This document shows, in pieces, positions 20,460 to 32,625 of a stretch of DNA of 64,000 nt. Position 1 is the stretch's first letter, and every line of letters begins with the position of its first letter. Source of the DNA: Owenia fusiformis (Eukaryota; Annelida; Polychaeta; Sabellida; Oweniidae); NCBI GenBank assembly GCA_903813345.2, contig CAIIXF020000001.1:33562866-33626865 (forward strand), written 5' to 3'. The translations under genes were made by a program, and so were the position numbers. The notes beneath the pieces were generated by a model, which saw only the letters and a list, made by a program, of their open reading frames with translations, made no database searches and was not told where the DNA came from.

Positions 20460-22329
20460 TTCTATAGCAATATGTTACAGATTTTGATATGGGACACTTG
20501 AAACATTGCAACATGGGAAACGTCTCCACTGCAATTATTATGTTCAGCAATTAATTTGAATGTTACATTTAGATGTACAAAAGCCTCATTTTCGTGTTTA
20601 CCCTGGGCTTATCCCTACACATATTTGATTGCACATAGAGAGTCATTGGCATAGAGTTGGTCAACTGAATTAAATGCAGGTTCTAGAAATGTTGAGCTGA
20701 GACATCAAGCAAAGGTCTTCTATCATGATATTTCCATATGGTCCTTAGAAATTATCAAATTGACAATTATCAATTTCGGATCATTAGGTTTCAGATGAAT
20801 GGGATTTGTACTAATGGGATTCGGAAGATTTGGATTTGAACCATTTAGATTCCGAAGAATGGCCAATTTGGATTTTCCATCCTAAAAGTCTGTAAAGTCT
20901 TTTTGTCCAGAAAACTAGTAACACAATGTGAGCCTAGTACCCACCTTACTATTTTTATTTATTTGTTCATTCAATCCATGCAAGAAAGTACAATTGAGAA
21001 AATACTTCAAATATAAAGATTATAATTACAAGCTTCTACTATTTTTAACTGTTTGCTCATATGCCTGATTGCCAGAGCCTTGATAAAGTTCTCTTTAAAA
21101 AAGCAAAATCAAACTACATGAAAGGATATTCAAATAGAGGTTTATACCTCAAATGCCATTGAAGTTTAGAATTAATCTGTAAAGTTCAAGTTTGACAATT
21201 TATTTGACATTAGAGAGATAAACTCTAGCATTAACTTCAATACCAAACTGTAAATCTGAAAATTTCTGATTCTGATAATACATGTATTTGTTGACTTTCC
21301 ACTTGTATTAAAAATATTTGCATGTATAATTCACCTGTGCAGTTGTTGTCATTTTGTCTGATCTTGCTTGAAAATAAATCTAGAAATGTAATGTTAAAAA
21401 GTCAACAGCAGTTAATGCAGTTCTCTTTCATCCAGTAGCAGTTGCAAGTGTCACATTATTTTTTCAGTTCTACAAATATATGTTTAACCTACTGGTTTGA
21501 ATAAAAAGGTTAATTATTCTAAACAAGTCAGCCATCCAAGGTAACTCATGAATAGATGAATATTTTGATGGGTTTTCAGAAGTGTTGTTCAAAAGTTTTG
21601 TATAGGGATAGGAACTAGGGGACTATGCACTACTCAGCTGTTATTGTATTTACAAAGCACTTTACTCAAGTAGATTCAATGACTTTTGGCAAACTGGTTA
21701 AACAAATAACAAAGCATATCAAAGATTTACACACAAACTGTTAATGGTCAGGAATTCTGTAACTACCTCATATTCATATGCAGGGATCACACTCTGCACA
21801 TATACCCTAGCTACAATGGACATTGGATCAGTGTTAATAAAATTGATATGCTGAAAGTGGAGATATTGTGAGCCAGTATAGCAGCTGATTAGCCAGAGAG
21901 AAGCCCTGTAATAAATAGTAATAAGAAAGGTGAAGGTGATCTGTATGTGGATTGAATCAAGTAGATTTAAGTGAATCTTTATGAGGAAACCTATTACATT
22001 AACACTTGCACTTGATTTCTAGCACAGTCTCAATGCATATTATTGTTAGGAATGGGAATTAATAATAATTATAGCAATTATTATCTTTATTCAATAGTTT
22101 CTGATTAGATTACCCAATATTTGCTAGGAACAATCTCAGAAAACCTAGCATTAAAGAATATTACATGTTTGAAATGAGCTGGTTATCCATGAACAGAACT
22201 TACGTCCACTTACATTGCTAATCTCAACTTATAACAACTTGCTCATATAGTTAGCTGAAATGCACTGGAACACAACAATATTCCTAAGACAATTAACAGG
22301 ACTCTAGATATACTGGAGTAAGCATCAAA
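20460..22329. other. AT-rich intergenic or intronic stretch
   Basis: No ORF, repeat family shared with the rest of the window or RNA gene was recognised here. It is one of the few long stretches without an identifiable mobile element. Confidence 0.4.
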
Positions 22330-22472
22330 ATGAATAGACACAAGAAACTTGTTGGCCCTGTGGAAAAACTTGTTATAAGTGAGCGTCCAGCACGCAGGAA
22401 GGGAATAAGTTTCTCTGGTGTGCCAGGGCGGCGACCAACTTTTCTCAACAACTATAGCTATGCTGGAAGGCC
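22330..22472 (+). CDS. Candidate first coding exon (host gene), possible alternative start of the PDE4 transcript
   Basis: The ATG at 22330 opens 47 codons (MNRHKKLVGPVEKL..., ...GISFSGVPGRRPTFLNNY, ...SYAGR). It ends at a canonical donor, CC|GTAAGT (22473 onward). GC content is clearly higher than in the flanks, and the peptide is basic with no stop. It ends with two bases of a split codon, the same phase as the end of the PDE4 exon at 5737. It could therefore splice to the same downstream exon as an alternative first exon. I do not recognise the peptide. A chance ORF next to a GT cannot be excluded. Confidence 0.35.
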
Positions 22473-24580
22473 GTAAGTTTGAATTTGTTCTTATGTATTT
22501 ACTTTGCAATAATCAAATTAAATTTGCTTGTTGCATTTGCTCATGGATTAACTTCCCCTATTAGTCCATAAAAAGTATATTTATGTGAAAGGAGTGGTAT
22601 CGATATGGTCAACTTTTTGAACACATGTTTCTCTTAAACCAGTCATAAAAAAATCTAAAAAGGATGGGTGTCATTAAGAGCCCTTTTTAGCCCCCAAAGA
22701 TATCTGATAATAATGCATATCATATTGAAGAAAAATCATTTGTGCTTTATAAAAATACAATTTCAGTGAATTTTGACCTTTGATGTTCACACAACAGTCA
22801 TTTAAAGATCATATACCATTTTTGGTGTTTTTACAAAAAATTCTTTATTTATTGTTGTCTAAGTCAATAGTATGTAAATATTAACCAATTTATATATATT
22901 AAAATGTAATATATGAAATACTGAAGAAAAGATACAATTAAAATTATTTTCATGGAAAGCACATAGGGCAATATTGACAAAATGCAAATGCTATTTTGGT
23001 AGGTTCTGGGCTAGCAATGGGTACATTTCAACTGTGACTGTAATGGATTACTATTCACTTTTATCACATAACAGGGCAACATTTAAGCAACTTAAATATA
23101 AGGAAAATCAAAGATTTCCTCTCATTTCTAAAACGAGGAACAAAAGCATGAATTCAAGGAAAATAAGTGATGGCCTGTGGCAATTATATAACATATGAGA
23201 ACGTTGTGGCACAGTAAAGGATATGTATAGGATATCATATGATTTTAAATGATTTTATCTTTATCTCCGAGTTGATATCAATATATTGCCAAGTTAGCAT
23301 AGCGAATTAGCGCAGATATTGATATCAATGAGTTGGATTAACACAATATCACGAAAATGCATAGGATGTTCTATTTTTCCCACAGTTCACCTCTAAAACT
23401 AAACAAAGCATATCAAAACAACATCCATTCATTCATTCATCCCCGTGATGTCATGAAATCACGATGTAACAAAACACATCATATTGGTGGTAGTTTCCAA
23501 ATCCCTGCCAAAAGGTGATATCTGTGAAATATTTTCCGTATTCCACAGATATCACTTTTTCCACGCATTTGCAAAATATCATAAATATGTTTTTATGTTA
23601 CCTAACAGAGCGGAACAGAGTTCAACTATGGGATAAAGAATAAAAAATAGGTACATAGTTGAATTACCACTCCAAAAATATTAAATATGAGGGTTTAAAG
23701 AAAGAATATTGAATATGAATATATTGAATATTGAATATGACAAGTGGCCTCATGTCTCACGTTACCCAAACCCCAGATCCTTGATGTCATATATACTTGT
23801 ATACTGTATATCAATGTTATTTACTGGGAGGATTAAATATGGAGTGTATAGCAATGGTCAATACGATATTTCCAGATGGATATTTTTCCCTAGAAGCGGA
23901 ACCCAAACTCAGTCATGACATAGAAGCTAACTTTTGCAATTAATAGAAACTTGTTTTTTATTATATTTTTGTGTTCTATATTTGAGATGAAATAATATGA
24001 GATTCATTTCTACAAGAGGATGGAACGAATGTGAACTTGTATATTGAACTATACTCCTTTTCTGATTAAACAGAACAACATTTTATCCAAGCCAATTAAG
24101 AAAACCAAGGCCAATGAGGGTAATTTATGCCCAGTTAAACTAACACAATAACAACTTTTTGTCTGGACTCACTTATTATGTAAGAATGAATTGTATTACT
24201 GTTTACTGCATTAAATGTCAAGTATACTATCTGTATTTAATTTCAAATGCCTATCTCACTTATCGAAGGTATACAAGAAATGTTATTTTGAAACAAATTC
24301 AGCACAACCAAAACCATGTCCACATAATATGACAAATCCAAGATGGCTGCCACAATTTTAGATCCATGCACATGTGAAGAAGTTAGAAATACACATGGTC
24401 CACAAGTTCCATCCCTAATAAAATGGGAAGTTTAAGGTTTTCACACATATCAACTCTATTCCTATATACTTTATATTTGTGGTAAGGCTTGTGATCTAGG
24501 TAAACTTAGCATGTTCATGTACCTCCTATCTTCTGAAGCTAAAAACGGAAATAGTGACTTCAATTGAGAAAAATGAATCT
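22473..24580. other. AT-rich non-coding stretch with small palindromes
   Basis: No gene was recognised. A perfect 12-bp stem, GTGATATCTGTG/CACAGATATCAC with a 17-nt loop, lies at 23515-23555. A TTGATATCAA-containing pair lies around 23271-23331, and TATTGAATA simple repeats around 23705-23740. Confidence 0.45.
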
Positions 24581-24919
24581 TATGGGCTCAAAGTCATCAC
24601 CATCAATCTACCTTTAGTAATAGAAAAGAAAAGTCCGAAAGCTCTTTGGAAATATAAACACTTCCGGTAAATATTCTGACATTTATCCTTCAAACTGTGA
24701 CATTTATGCTTATATTTCGACATATATATGATTCTTACATACCAATACGATCAAAAAGGTTACTAACATACCAAATGAAAGGTGATTTCCTGGTCAAACT
24801 TGCAAAAGTTGGTCCAAACTCACACTCGATCCCTCCACTCCCTCCAATACGCATGTGCAGCGATGTTAAAAATAAGGCAGTGACTGGAAAGCCTACATTT
24901 TAAGGTTCTTTAGCACTTC

Positions 24920-25445
24920 GGCCAAAGATCCTTAAAGGTAATGTATGTACAAGCCACTCTAGTATATTTAAATGGTATAGAGATAATATGTTATGAAGCA
25001 TCAGATTTTGGATAATATGTACAAATAAAAGAAAATTGTTTCTACAGTATAATGGTAAGGATATTTCATGTGCAACTTGGATTAGAGCATTTAAGTGCAA
25101 AGTAGATACCAAACTCTTAATTATTCATTGGAAAACATTACACAATGTATATCCATGTAATGAGATTTTAAATGGTTTTAGAATAAGAGATATTTCTTGT
25201 AATTTCTAAATTGTAATGTAATTGACAATGTTAAACATAATTTTTATGAGTGTACAAAAATAAGGGATACATGTATATGGAATTTTTTTGATAATATCAC
25301 TTTTGAACAAATTATAGGAATAAATAAGTATAAGAATTATAAAGAAGTTTTAATAACCAGGAGGGAAATACAAATTTTCAACAGAGACAAAACTGGAAGT
25401 ATACATGCATATTTTGAAAATGAAAAACTGTACAGAAATTAAACA
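24920..25445 (+). pseudogene. C-terminal relic of an L1/Tx1-like LINE
   Basis: With frame changes, the + strand reads TKLLIIHWKTLHNVYPCNEI, then a cysteine cluster followed by DNVKHNFYECTKIRD and IWNFFDNITFEQI. That is the degraded C-terminal H/C region typical of L1/Tx1-type ORF2. Several stops are present. The antisense ORF at 24900-25112 is a shadow. Confidence 0.5.
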
Positions 25446-25525
25446 ATGTAACTGGGTCTATGTATAATTATATTATTTACATATGTTTTATTATTGAAAT
25501 ATAGATTTTACAAAAAGAAAACACA

Positions 25526-25590
25526 CTCTAGTTTTGTGGTTATGGCGTTCGCCTAATACTCCCACGGCGCAGGTTCGATTCCATGTTGGT
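25526..25590 (+). ncRNA. tRNA-derived SINE head or tRNA pseudogene
   Basis: TAGTTTTGTGGTTATGGCG resembles a degenerate A box, and GGTTCGATTCC 40 bp later is a perfect B box, the spacing of a tRNA-type Pol III promoter. The cloverleaf is poor, so a SINE remnant is the better reading. The 3' boundary is not clear. Confidence 0.45.
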
Positions 25591-26930
25591 ACAATTTTTT
25601 TCATCATGAAGTTTGTTCTCTGAGGTCCGGATATTATGTACACAATTTTTTAAAAATTCATAGGCTCGCTCCAACGCTCAACCATCCATGTTTAATGAAA
25701 TTAATCACTTGTATTGGCTTTACTATATTCACAAGCTTACTGCATACGGGGAATCCCATTTGAAGGTGGCAAAAAGTATGAAGGAGACTTTGAGATGAAG
25801 AAAATGATCTTGTTGAATTCTAGATACAGCACATCATGATGCAGTTTATCGGGAATGTAGGGACATCAGCCCAGGGACATCAGAGAATACACTTCCAAAT
25901 CTATTGCCTATTAGATTCCCATGCCGATTTTTAGGATTTTCAAATGACAAGAGGCACAAAATATTTTTTCAATTTTTTGCAAAAACTTCCCCTTCAAAAG
26001 TCCTTCATTTGTATCAACGTTTTTTTAGGCTAGCCTCCAATTGGGCATCACTAAATGTGACCTCAACACCATTCTCCCAAGGGCCTATTCTAAACATCAA
26101 AATCTTTACTGATTAGTAAAATTGAACAAGTATATGACTGCTCCAAGTTGCCGCACCACGAAGGTTACTGAACCTTTAAAAAGCCAAATTTAGACTGAGG
26201 ATTGAAAAGGTTCTAAGAACTTTTTTTCGGTAGACCGGAAGTAAATTTACGAGTCGAGTAAAAAGTGATAATGTTCTTTTTATGAAGTGGGGAAGTCAAA
26301 ACAGTTCTTATAGGAAGTCAAAGTAAGCATTCAAGGATCATTTAGAAGCATTTAAAATCAAATCCACTGCAAAAGTGAAATGAATAAAATCGTTGTATGT
26401 TTCCTTCTTCGTTTTCTTCGCGGACCTCAGAGAAGACACTTCCGGTTTAATAATCGGTGAGTTTATCGATCAAAAAATATATTTTTATGAATATCTCCGG
26501 TATCTGCTTAAATATAGTATGTTAATTTGTGTTGATTGTTAAATTACAAAACAGGTTGAGTAAAAATATGTCAAAATCGTTTGATCTTGTCCCAGAAGCA
26601 ATATTTTGTCATTTCCGTCACTTAGAATTCCTTTTAAGGCTGGCTCTCTAGCAAAATTGGCAATCAAAATGCTAAAGACCCTATTTAAGGCTTTCTGGCC
26701 GAAATGCCAAAGAACCTTAAATTTTAAGGCTCTTTAGCCAAATGGGTTACCAAAATGCTAAAGAGCCTAAAATTTTAGGCTCTCCAGTCACTGCCTTATT
26801 TTTTACATCGGGCTGCGCATGCGTATTGGAGAGAGTGGATGGATCGGTAAATATCGTGACAAACAGCTTTTGAACATCTCTCTTCTATTACTAAAGGTAA
26901 AGTATACCATTGATAGTGCTGACTGTGTAT

Positions 26931-27417
26931 GGGCTCCATATACATTTTGAGTGGCTGTCCGGCTTAAGTTAGATACTACTGATAATCTGAGATTGAAAAT
27001 TATGTCAAGTTTAGTCCTCAGCCTCTCATAACAGATAACTTCGAGGTAATTGTGTTGTTACTGCAAAAACCTCTATTTCTTCATCACAAATCTACCATCT
27101 TTTGCATCTGTCAAAACCCCTCATTTCATTATAATTTTCAGACTTTTGCTTGTGCCATCATTAAATATATATATTCAACTTGTTATTTACAGAATATTTT
27201 AAGAACTTTTCATGAATTTTTTTATTTTCACACTTTTGAAAAAATGACTAAGTCAGAGAATGGCCTCTTAATGGCATGTCCCCTTTAACACAACGTCAAT
27301 TAAATGGTCATCTTTTGAATGGTAACAATATAATTTGAAAAATATATATATACTTTCATCTATATTGTTTTAGAAAACACATCAAACACTTGTTTTGTTC
27401 TTGGTATCATGTTTCCA
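26931..27417. other. AT-rich stretch, nothing recognised
   Basis: No gene, repeat shared elsewhere in the window or strong secondary structure was seen. The 78-codon ORF at 27052 lacks any recognisable motif. Confidence 0.4.
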
Positions 27418-27722
27418 GAGTGAAATGAAATATCTCTCCGAACCTCATTGGAACAAAACGACATAAACATAACATGTTTAGGTCTCTCAATATTGTAATT
27501 GTACAAGGGAAATTTTGGTTAATTTTAAAAAAGTATCTTGTTAATGAAATAAAAGGTTTATCTTGATTTTTATCTATTTTGGGGGGATTTTGTTTTAATT
27601 TTTTGAATACTTTTTTTAAAATCAATCCTTTGTATAACTATAATATTGAGAGGTCTAAAACATGTTGTATATGCTATTTTGTTCCAACAAGGTTCGGAAA
27701 GACATTTTATTTCATTTACAAA
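27418..27722. repeat. Foldback element with ~95-bp arms
   Basis: 27418-27512 and 27625-27722 are near-perfect inverted copies around a ~110-bp T-rich spacer. Shared blocks are GAGAGGTCT, ATAATATTGAGAGG and CCGAACCT. It is a hairpin-forming MITE-like element with no visible duplication. Bases 27723-28390 show no gene. Confidence 0.7.
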
Positions 27723-28390
27723 AATTGGTAGAAAAATTGAGCAAACACAATTGCACTAAAAAAACAAAAAATGTTAACAAAAACAGTTATATAAAATATT
27801 TCTAAATAATTTTTGCATTAAATTGTTGTCAATCAGTCAACATTACATAAAATACCGTGTTTTTTTACAGAATGTTTTCAATAATTGGTTTAAGAGAAAA
27901 ACATTGTTGAATTCAGTTCACCATCTCGATACCTATCCTTTCAAGCTGTTTTATATTAGTGATTTATTTGGTAAGGCTATGCCCAAACATATAGGTTTTG
28001 TCATTTATCATCATGAATACAAGATAATTCTGTGAAGGTTCACCTTTATATACGTCATAATATTTTTGCATTGATAACTTACTGGGTCTCTGGACAATCC
28101 ACTAAAATATCCATAACTGTTTTTACATGTATCTCATACATCCTCCTTTTAATCTAATCGTTTCACTTCATAATCAACTGAATTATTCATTGTGGATGTA
28201 GGTTTTATTTTTCTTTGCATACTTAAGAAAAGATACGAATTAACTACTATCAAGTTGTTATATTTTTATGGAAGAGTAACAGATATTAAATGTTGCTCTT
28301 GATGTAAGTAGGTGTCAAGTGATACTTCTCTGTGAACTATTTAGTTTTATAATTTACTAGTATATGGTTAACATTCCCTACCTACCAGAA

Positions 28391-28575
28391 CTCTGTATAT
28401 CTGAACACCTGGCTAATCCGAACACCTTCCAATTTGAACACTTTTTTCGGTCCCATTTTTTCCTCCCATTGACTCCCATGTTAAAAAAACCTTGAAATCT
28501 GAACACCTCCTAATCTGAACAGTGAACAACCAGATTTGAAAAACTGACCTGTCTAATCTGAACATTTTATCAGAA
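28391..28575. repeat. pogo-like MITE remnant
   Basis: Repeated TCTGAACACC / AATCCGAACACC / AATTTGAACAC motifs and a CCTGTCTAATCTGAAC block match the subterminal sequence of the repeat around 55785-56745, which keeps a CAGTTAAACCTGTC end next to TA. Such ends are typical of pogo/Tigger-type Tc1-mariner MITEs. Confidence 0.4.
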
Positions 28576-28635
28576 ATCAAATGTCTGGACATTTCAATAA
28601 TAGCCACATATTGAGTCAATGTTATAGTTCTTATT

Positions 28636-28716
28636 AGACTCCAGATTGAAAATCTGGAGTCTATTGCTTTTGCCGGTTTTCTTATTATTAGACTCCAGAT
28701 TGAAAATCTGGAGTCT
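28636..28716. repeat. Tandemly duplicated hairpin head
   Basis: A 12-bp perfect stem AGACTCCAGATT/AATCTGGAGTCT with a GAA loop occurs twice, 54 bp apart (28636-28662 and 28690-28716). The second is followed by TTCTTTCCGAACACTTTTTC, which also follows the hairpin at 34178-34223. It is the head of a hairpin-headed element family. Confidence 0.7.
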
Positions 28717-28830
28717 ATTGCTTTTGCCAGTTTTCCTATTATTATTCTTTCTTTCCGAACACTTTTTCTCAGCAACTAGAAGAGCTTACTTAAATCTACT
28801 TACATGGTCAGTTAGGGTATGTGACCTAGT

Positions 28831-29133
28831 TTAGATAAACGAGATGATTTCAACTTTGATATTGTGAATTTTCCCCATTTAGACAGTAATATTCCATTAA
28901 ATCCAGCATATGGGGTCTATGTATCCCAGCTTATTAGATATGGCAGGGCATGCTCTAAATATTTAGATTTTAAGTCAAGACACAATACTTTAGTGATCAA
29001 ACTGTTAGGTCAAGGTTATAATTCTATAAAGCTTAAGAAATTCTTTCTGGGCTTTGCGGAAAAATACAAATCATTAATTTCGAAGTTTCAAGTTTTACCA
29101 CTTGAGATGCTGAAGGATTCGGGAATTGTTTAA
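28831..29133 (+). pseudogene. C-terminal fragment of a retroelement reverse-transcriptase protein
   Basis: A ~100-codon open frame includes DFNFDIVNFPHLDSNIP, AYGVYVSQLIRYGRACS and KYKSLISKFQVLPLEML. These strings recall the C-terminus of a widespread invertebrate LINE-type protein ('PxYGVYISQLIRF/YAR'). RT motifs are absent, so it is a 5'-truncated copy. The downstream 29134-29750 may be its 3' untranslated region, with no gene seen. Confidence 0.5.
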
Positions 29134-29755
29134 GACATTGGCAATGAACTCACAATACTTTCACTTGGCACCTTTTTAGGTGGATCCTGGCTATGGCATT
29201 AATGGTTGAGAAATAGGGATCGAAACCAGCCATAGTTTTCTCCTGATGACCATTGTGAATTATTGTGTTTTATGGATTATGGCGACGGCTTTTGTGAATG
29301 GATGTTGACCCTTTGAAATGCCTATGGACTTGGAGACTGGATTTAATCTATCCCACATCATTTGAGACTGAATGCTCTATCTTGTATGAGTACTTGTATC
29401 TACAACAATTTTTGAGGTTATGAGTATTGGCTTTCAATTGGCTATCAATTTCTAATTTTTTCTTCAACATGTATTGTAATGACTTCAGTATGAATGAAAT
29501 GCCCCTTGGTCTTCTGGTCTTGGATTGTGATATTGATTCTTGAATGGTGGGGGAAAGGGGGTATTAGACATTGTTTCTTTTCACGTTAGATCATGGTTTT
29601 TGGCTATATAGGGTTTGTTTTTCTTAACTGGTATGCACTTAGAGTTTGCTTTTTCTTGTTAAGTTCCATTACAACTTTTGGTCCTTTCCCTTTTGGCACT
29701 AGTGCTTATATATTTAATTATATTCCTCGAAATTGTGTATACATGTAGCCAAGAG

Positions 29756-30095
29756 TGTGCTAATAGCGTTAGCCTTTTGCCGTCAGAAAGTATTTTGACC
29801 CACTTTTGAGATATGGTGTCCGAAATGTAGGTCAAAATAAAAAGTTCTCCAAATTTAACGTTTGAGTTATGAATTAAGAATAGAATTTTCTCAGAAATCC
29901 GAATCTGCAAACTAAATTTCAATCTGACTTCCGGTTCCGAAGTTATGGCGTGTCCGAAAAGTAGGTCAAAATAAAAATTGCCAAATTTAACGTATGAGTT
30001 ATGAATTAGAGGTAGAATTTAGTCAGGAATCTGAATCTGCAAATCAAATTTCGATCCGACTTCCAGTTCTGAAGTTATGGCGTTTTGAAAGAGCG
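29756..30095 (+). repeat. ~130-bp dispersed tandem unit (copy 1)
   Basis: It starts with GCTAATAGCGTTAGCCTTTTG and continues with ATTTTGACCCACTTTTGAGA and two units of ATGAGTTATGAATTA...TCCGACTTCCGGTTC...GTTATGGCGT. The same units occur at 34500-35005, 46890-47725 and 63226-63310. The antisense ORFs here and at 46933 and 47470 share a similar peptide only because of this repeat. Confidence 0.75.
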
Positions 30096-30380
30096 AGGGA
30101 AAGTATCGCAACAGATTTTTGACAGTAAATAATTTTTTTCTAGTAGTTTCTGGCTGTACAAAAATGAATGCATATGAAAGGCCAATGTATAATCTTTAAG
30201 AAAAATTCAAAGAATGGTTTCAAGATCAATTGGATTATCTCATAAGCCATGTTTAATCCACCCATCAACAAGCTTTTTTTCAAAATACAATCGTCATTTT
30301 CACCATCGTCCCTCATTTTCTTTTACAATTTTCATGCAAAGTTACATTGTACTTGAACACATTTTTCATCACTTAAAATA
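30095..30380 (+). repeat. Dispersed repeat (copy 1), inverted relative to 33590-33890
   Basis: It contains GCAACAGATTTTTGACAGT, AGTAGTTTCTGGCTGT and TACATTGTACTTGAACAC. A copy lies inverted at 33590-33890 and another in direct orientation at 63318-63545. The 101-codon ORF at 30214 runs through this repeat and is not supported. Bases 30520-31450 show no gene. Confidence 0.7.
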
Positions 30381-31451
30381 TATAAGGAACTCCTCGTGGA
30401 TTAGGATTATCATAATCCACTATAAGGGGATCCAATGGGGCTATGCTTTTAGTACAGCACACTCATATAAGATGTCATTAGTGTGCCATAAAGTTAGTTC
30501 AAAATGTTTTCATAAATGAATGGTTGGACTTGTTTGATCCCCTGCTGTTTGATCCCCTGTTTAATCAATGGAGCATAACCGCAGCATTTCCCAAAAAATT
30601 CTGAATACCTGTCATGTTGACTGTTTAATGTTTGAGTGCAGTTAAACCTGTGTGTGTGTGTAAGTTGCTAAGAAATTCTAAATACCTCTCTTTATGATAA
30701 TTTCTATGATGCCTTATTATAGCATTTACTTTGAACAGGTTTTCTGTATCTTGTTTATCAGTAATGATTCACGAGGTACAGTGCTATTAAAATCATAAAT
30801 ACAGTACAAGAATTTAGTACATCATACCTTTGCCAATAATTTTAGTAAGACAAATATTTTGATCCAGCTTCTGAAAAAACATTGAACATGTTTCTATATG
30901 ATGATGTGTTATAACACACTTCCTTATTTGAGTTTATCTCCAGATTGATTATTCAAATAATGAAATGAAGGATGATATGCTAAGAATAATTTTTGCATAT
31001 TCATCAATTCAAGAAATGTTATCCTAAGAAAATGTTATGAGTAACATACACTCTTACCTTAATGATAACATTAGAGAGATTAAGCTTGCATATAAAATCG
31101 AAACGCCAACCTATGACCAATCGCCCATACAAATGCATCGCTAAATATTTTCCATTCACATTTAGGTTGTGAAAAACATTGCAAGCTTAAAGTCCCTATT
31201 GAGAGTCTCTGAAAACCACAATCAATACCATTGAGTGTGTGGTGTATACTACCTTTATCATTATTTCTAAGATTTACAATAACATCTTTTTAGCAAAATG
31301 TCCGATTTTCTTCCATATTAATGTGAACAAATATAAACAAACATAGAATGATTCTATTGGTTGAGTCAACAATTTCAGTTATTAGGGAGGTTAAGATCGC
31401 ACTATTTTGATGAACGTACACATGGAATGTGTAAACTTATGGTCCCCTATT

Positions 31452-32250
31452 CACGGTGTTATAGCATGACGGTTACGTCAAGGCAATTTGCAAAATTTTG
31501 CGGTAACAATAACAAAAAATGGCGGATGGGAAAGGCAGCATGTCCTCTTTCTCGCCTGTAGACAATATTCACAGATAAGATTTCCTTTTAAACTAGTTCC
31601 ATTCGGTGACGTATATATGGATGGTTATAAAGACTGGGTCAAATCTGCCAGGTGGTCTACAAGAAACAGAATATAATCTGTAAACCTACCGACTAAGATA
31701 TCAAAGTTTATAAGTTTTGATCCATTCTCGTGTTGTCTCAGTACATGAGCCACTCAAAATATTAACTGTAAGTATAAGTAAACTGTGTATAACTACTGCA
31801 AATTCAAAATACATTATTATGGCTTGAGTAGAACATATTAGGTGGTTTCCAATGCTCAATTGGCTTTGTATGATCGTATGTAGGTTACATCTATATACCA
31901 CAAGGTTTTTAAGCAATGTAGACCATGCCCTAACAACAAAAACAAAAATAAACAAATTACTAAATTTTTGTGTAGTTTTGAATTTCAAACTCGACACTTT
32001 TTCTCTTATTTCATGTTATCCCCGGGCATCAATTTGCAAAGGCTACGTTCAAAATATACATTACTGAAAGTATCACCGAATGCGATTCTTGCATAAATCG
32101 TTCATCCTTTCATTGATACACAGAAGTAGAAAATAATGCGCCAACCTTAGTTTTCTCTTCCATCGCGGCCATTTTATTGGATAAATCAGTGAACGTAGCT
32201 GTCCAACCTCGTTTTCAGAGGTGGCGTAACCGTCATGCTATAACACCGTG
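31452..32250. mobile_element. TIR element with CACGGTG ends and 5-bp TSD (candidate Transib-type)
   Basis: A 799-bp element with ends CACGGTGTTATAGCATGACG and its complement (26-bp TIR, essentially perfect), flanked by CTATT (31447-31451 and 32251-32255). Transib-superfamily transposons make 5-bp duplications and have ends resembling the RAG recombination-signal heptamer CACAGTG. CACGGTG differs at one position. No transposase ORF is present, and no nonamer-like box was seen at 12- or 23-bp spacing, so the superfamily is an inference. Confidence 0.65.
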
Positions 32251-32429
32251 CTATTGACTATTTTCACATCACTGGCCTCTTTTTGCCTGATTGATATAAT
32301 GCCAATTGATGTAATGGTCTCCAGTTAAACCAGTTGAGAGATGGACAACATTACTGGGGGTCATAACAGTACTCGTTCATGTTCAAGTTCTCACACAAGT
32401 GTTTTACACAGTCTGTAGCCAGCTTTTAC

Positions 32430-32625
32430 CAAGGGGTAGGAGCAGTTTTACCAAGGGCAAAGCTTTTGCCTAGGGATGAACTTTTTGACAGTTTTGGCTA
32501 AAAGATCATGCGAAGTGCTCAAATTGGTGAGAAACTGCATCATTTTGAAAGAATCTCTTGGGGGAGCAGCAGCTCCCTTTATCTCCCCCCCCTCTACCTG
32601 CCTACGAGCCTGTGTACTCAACCTC
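32430..32625. mobile_element. Degenerate MITE of the CAGGCCCGTAGCCAGG family
   Basis: It shares the internal block AGTGCTCAAATTGG...AAACTGCATCATTTTGAAAGA with the intact copy at 37459-37663 and ends in CCTGCCTACGAGCCTG. The other end is decayed. Bases 32626-33330 show no convincing gene; the 114-codon ORF at 32558 has no recognisable motif. Confidence 0.5.

Larger units (their letters stand above)
24590..26930. repeat. Inverted-repeat-bounded segment
   Basis: About 320 bp at 24590-24910 matches the reverse complement of 26690-26930. Shared blocks are ACCTTTAGTAATAGAA, CTCCAATACGCATG and ATAAGGCAGTGACTGG. The left arm has ~100 bp extra. Near both inner borders are CTTTAGC/GCTAAAG palindromes. 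The interval carries a LINE relic and a tRNA-like SINE head. This is either one composite element or two opposed copies of a smaller one. The GCGCATGCG motif in the right arm resembles an NRF-1 site. Confidence 0.6.
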
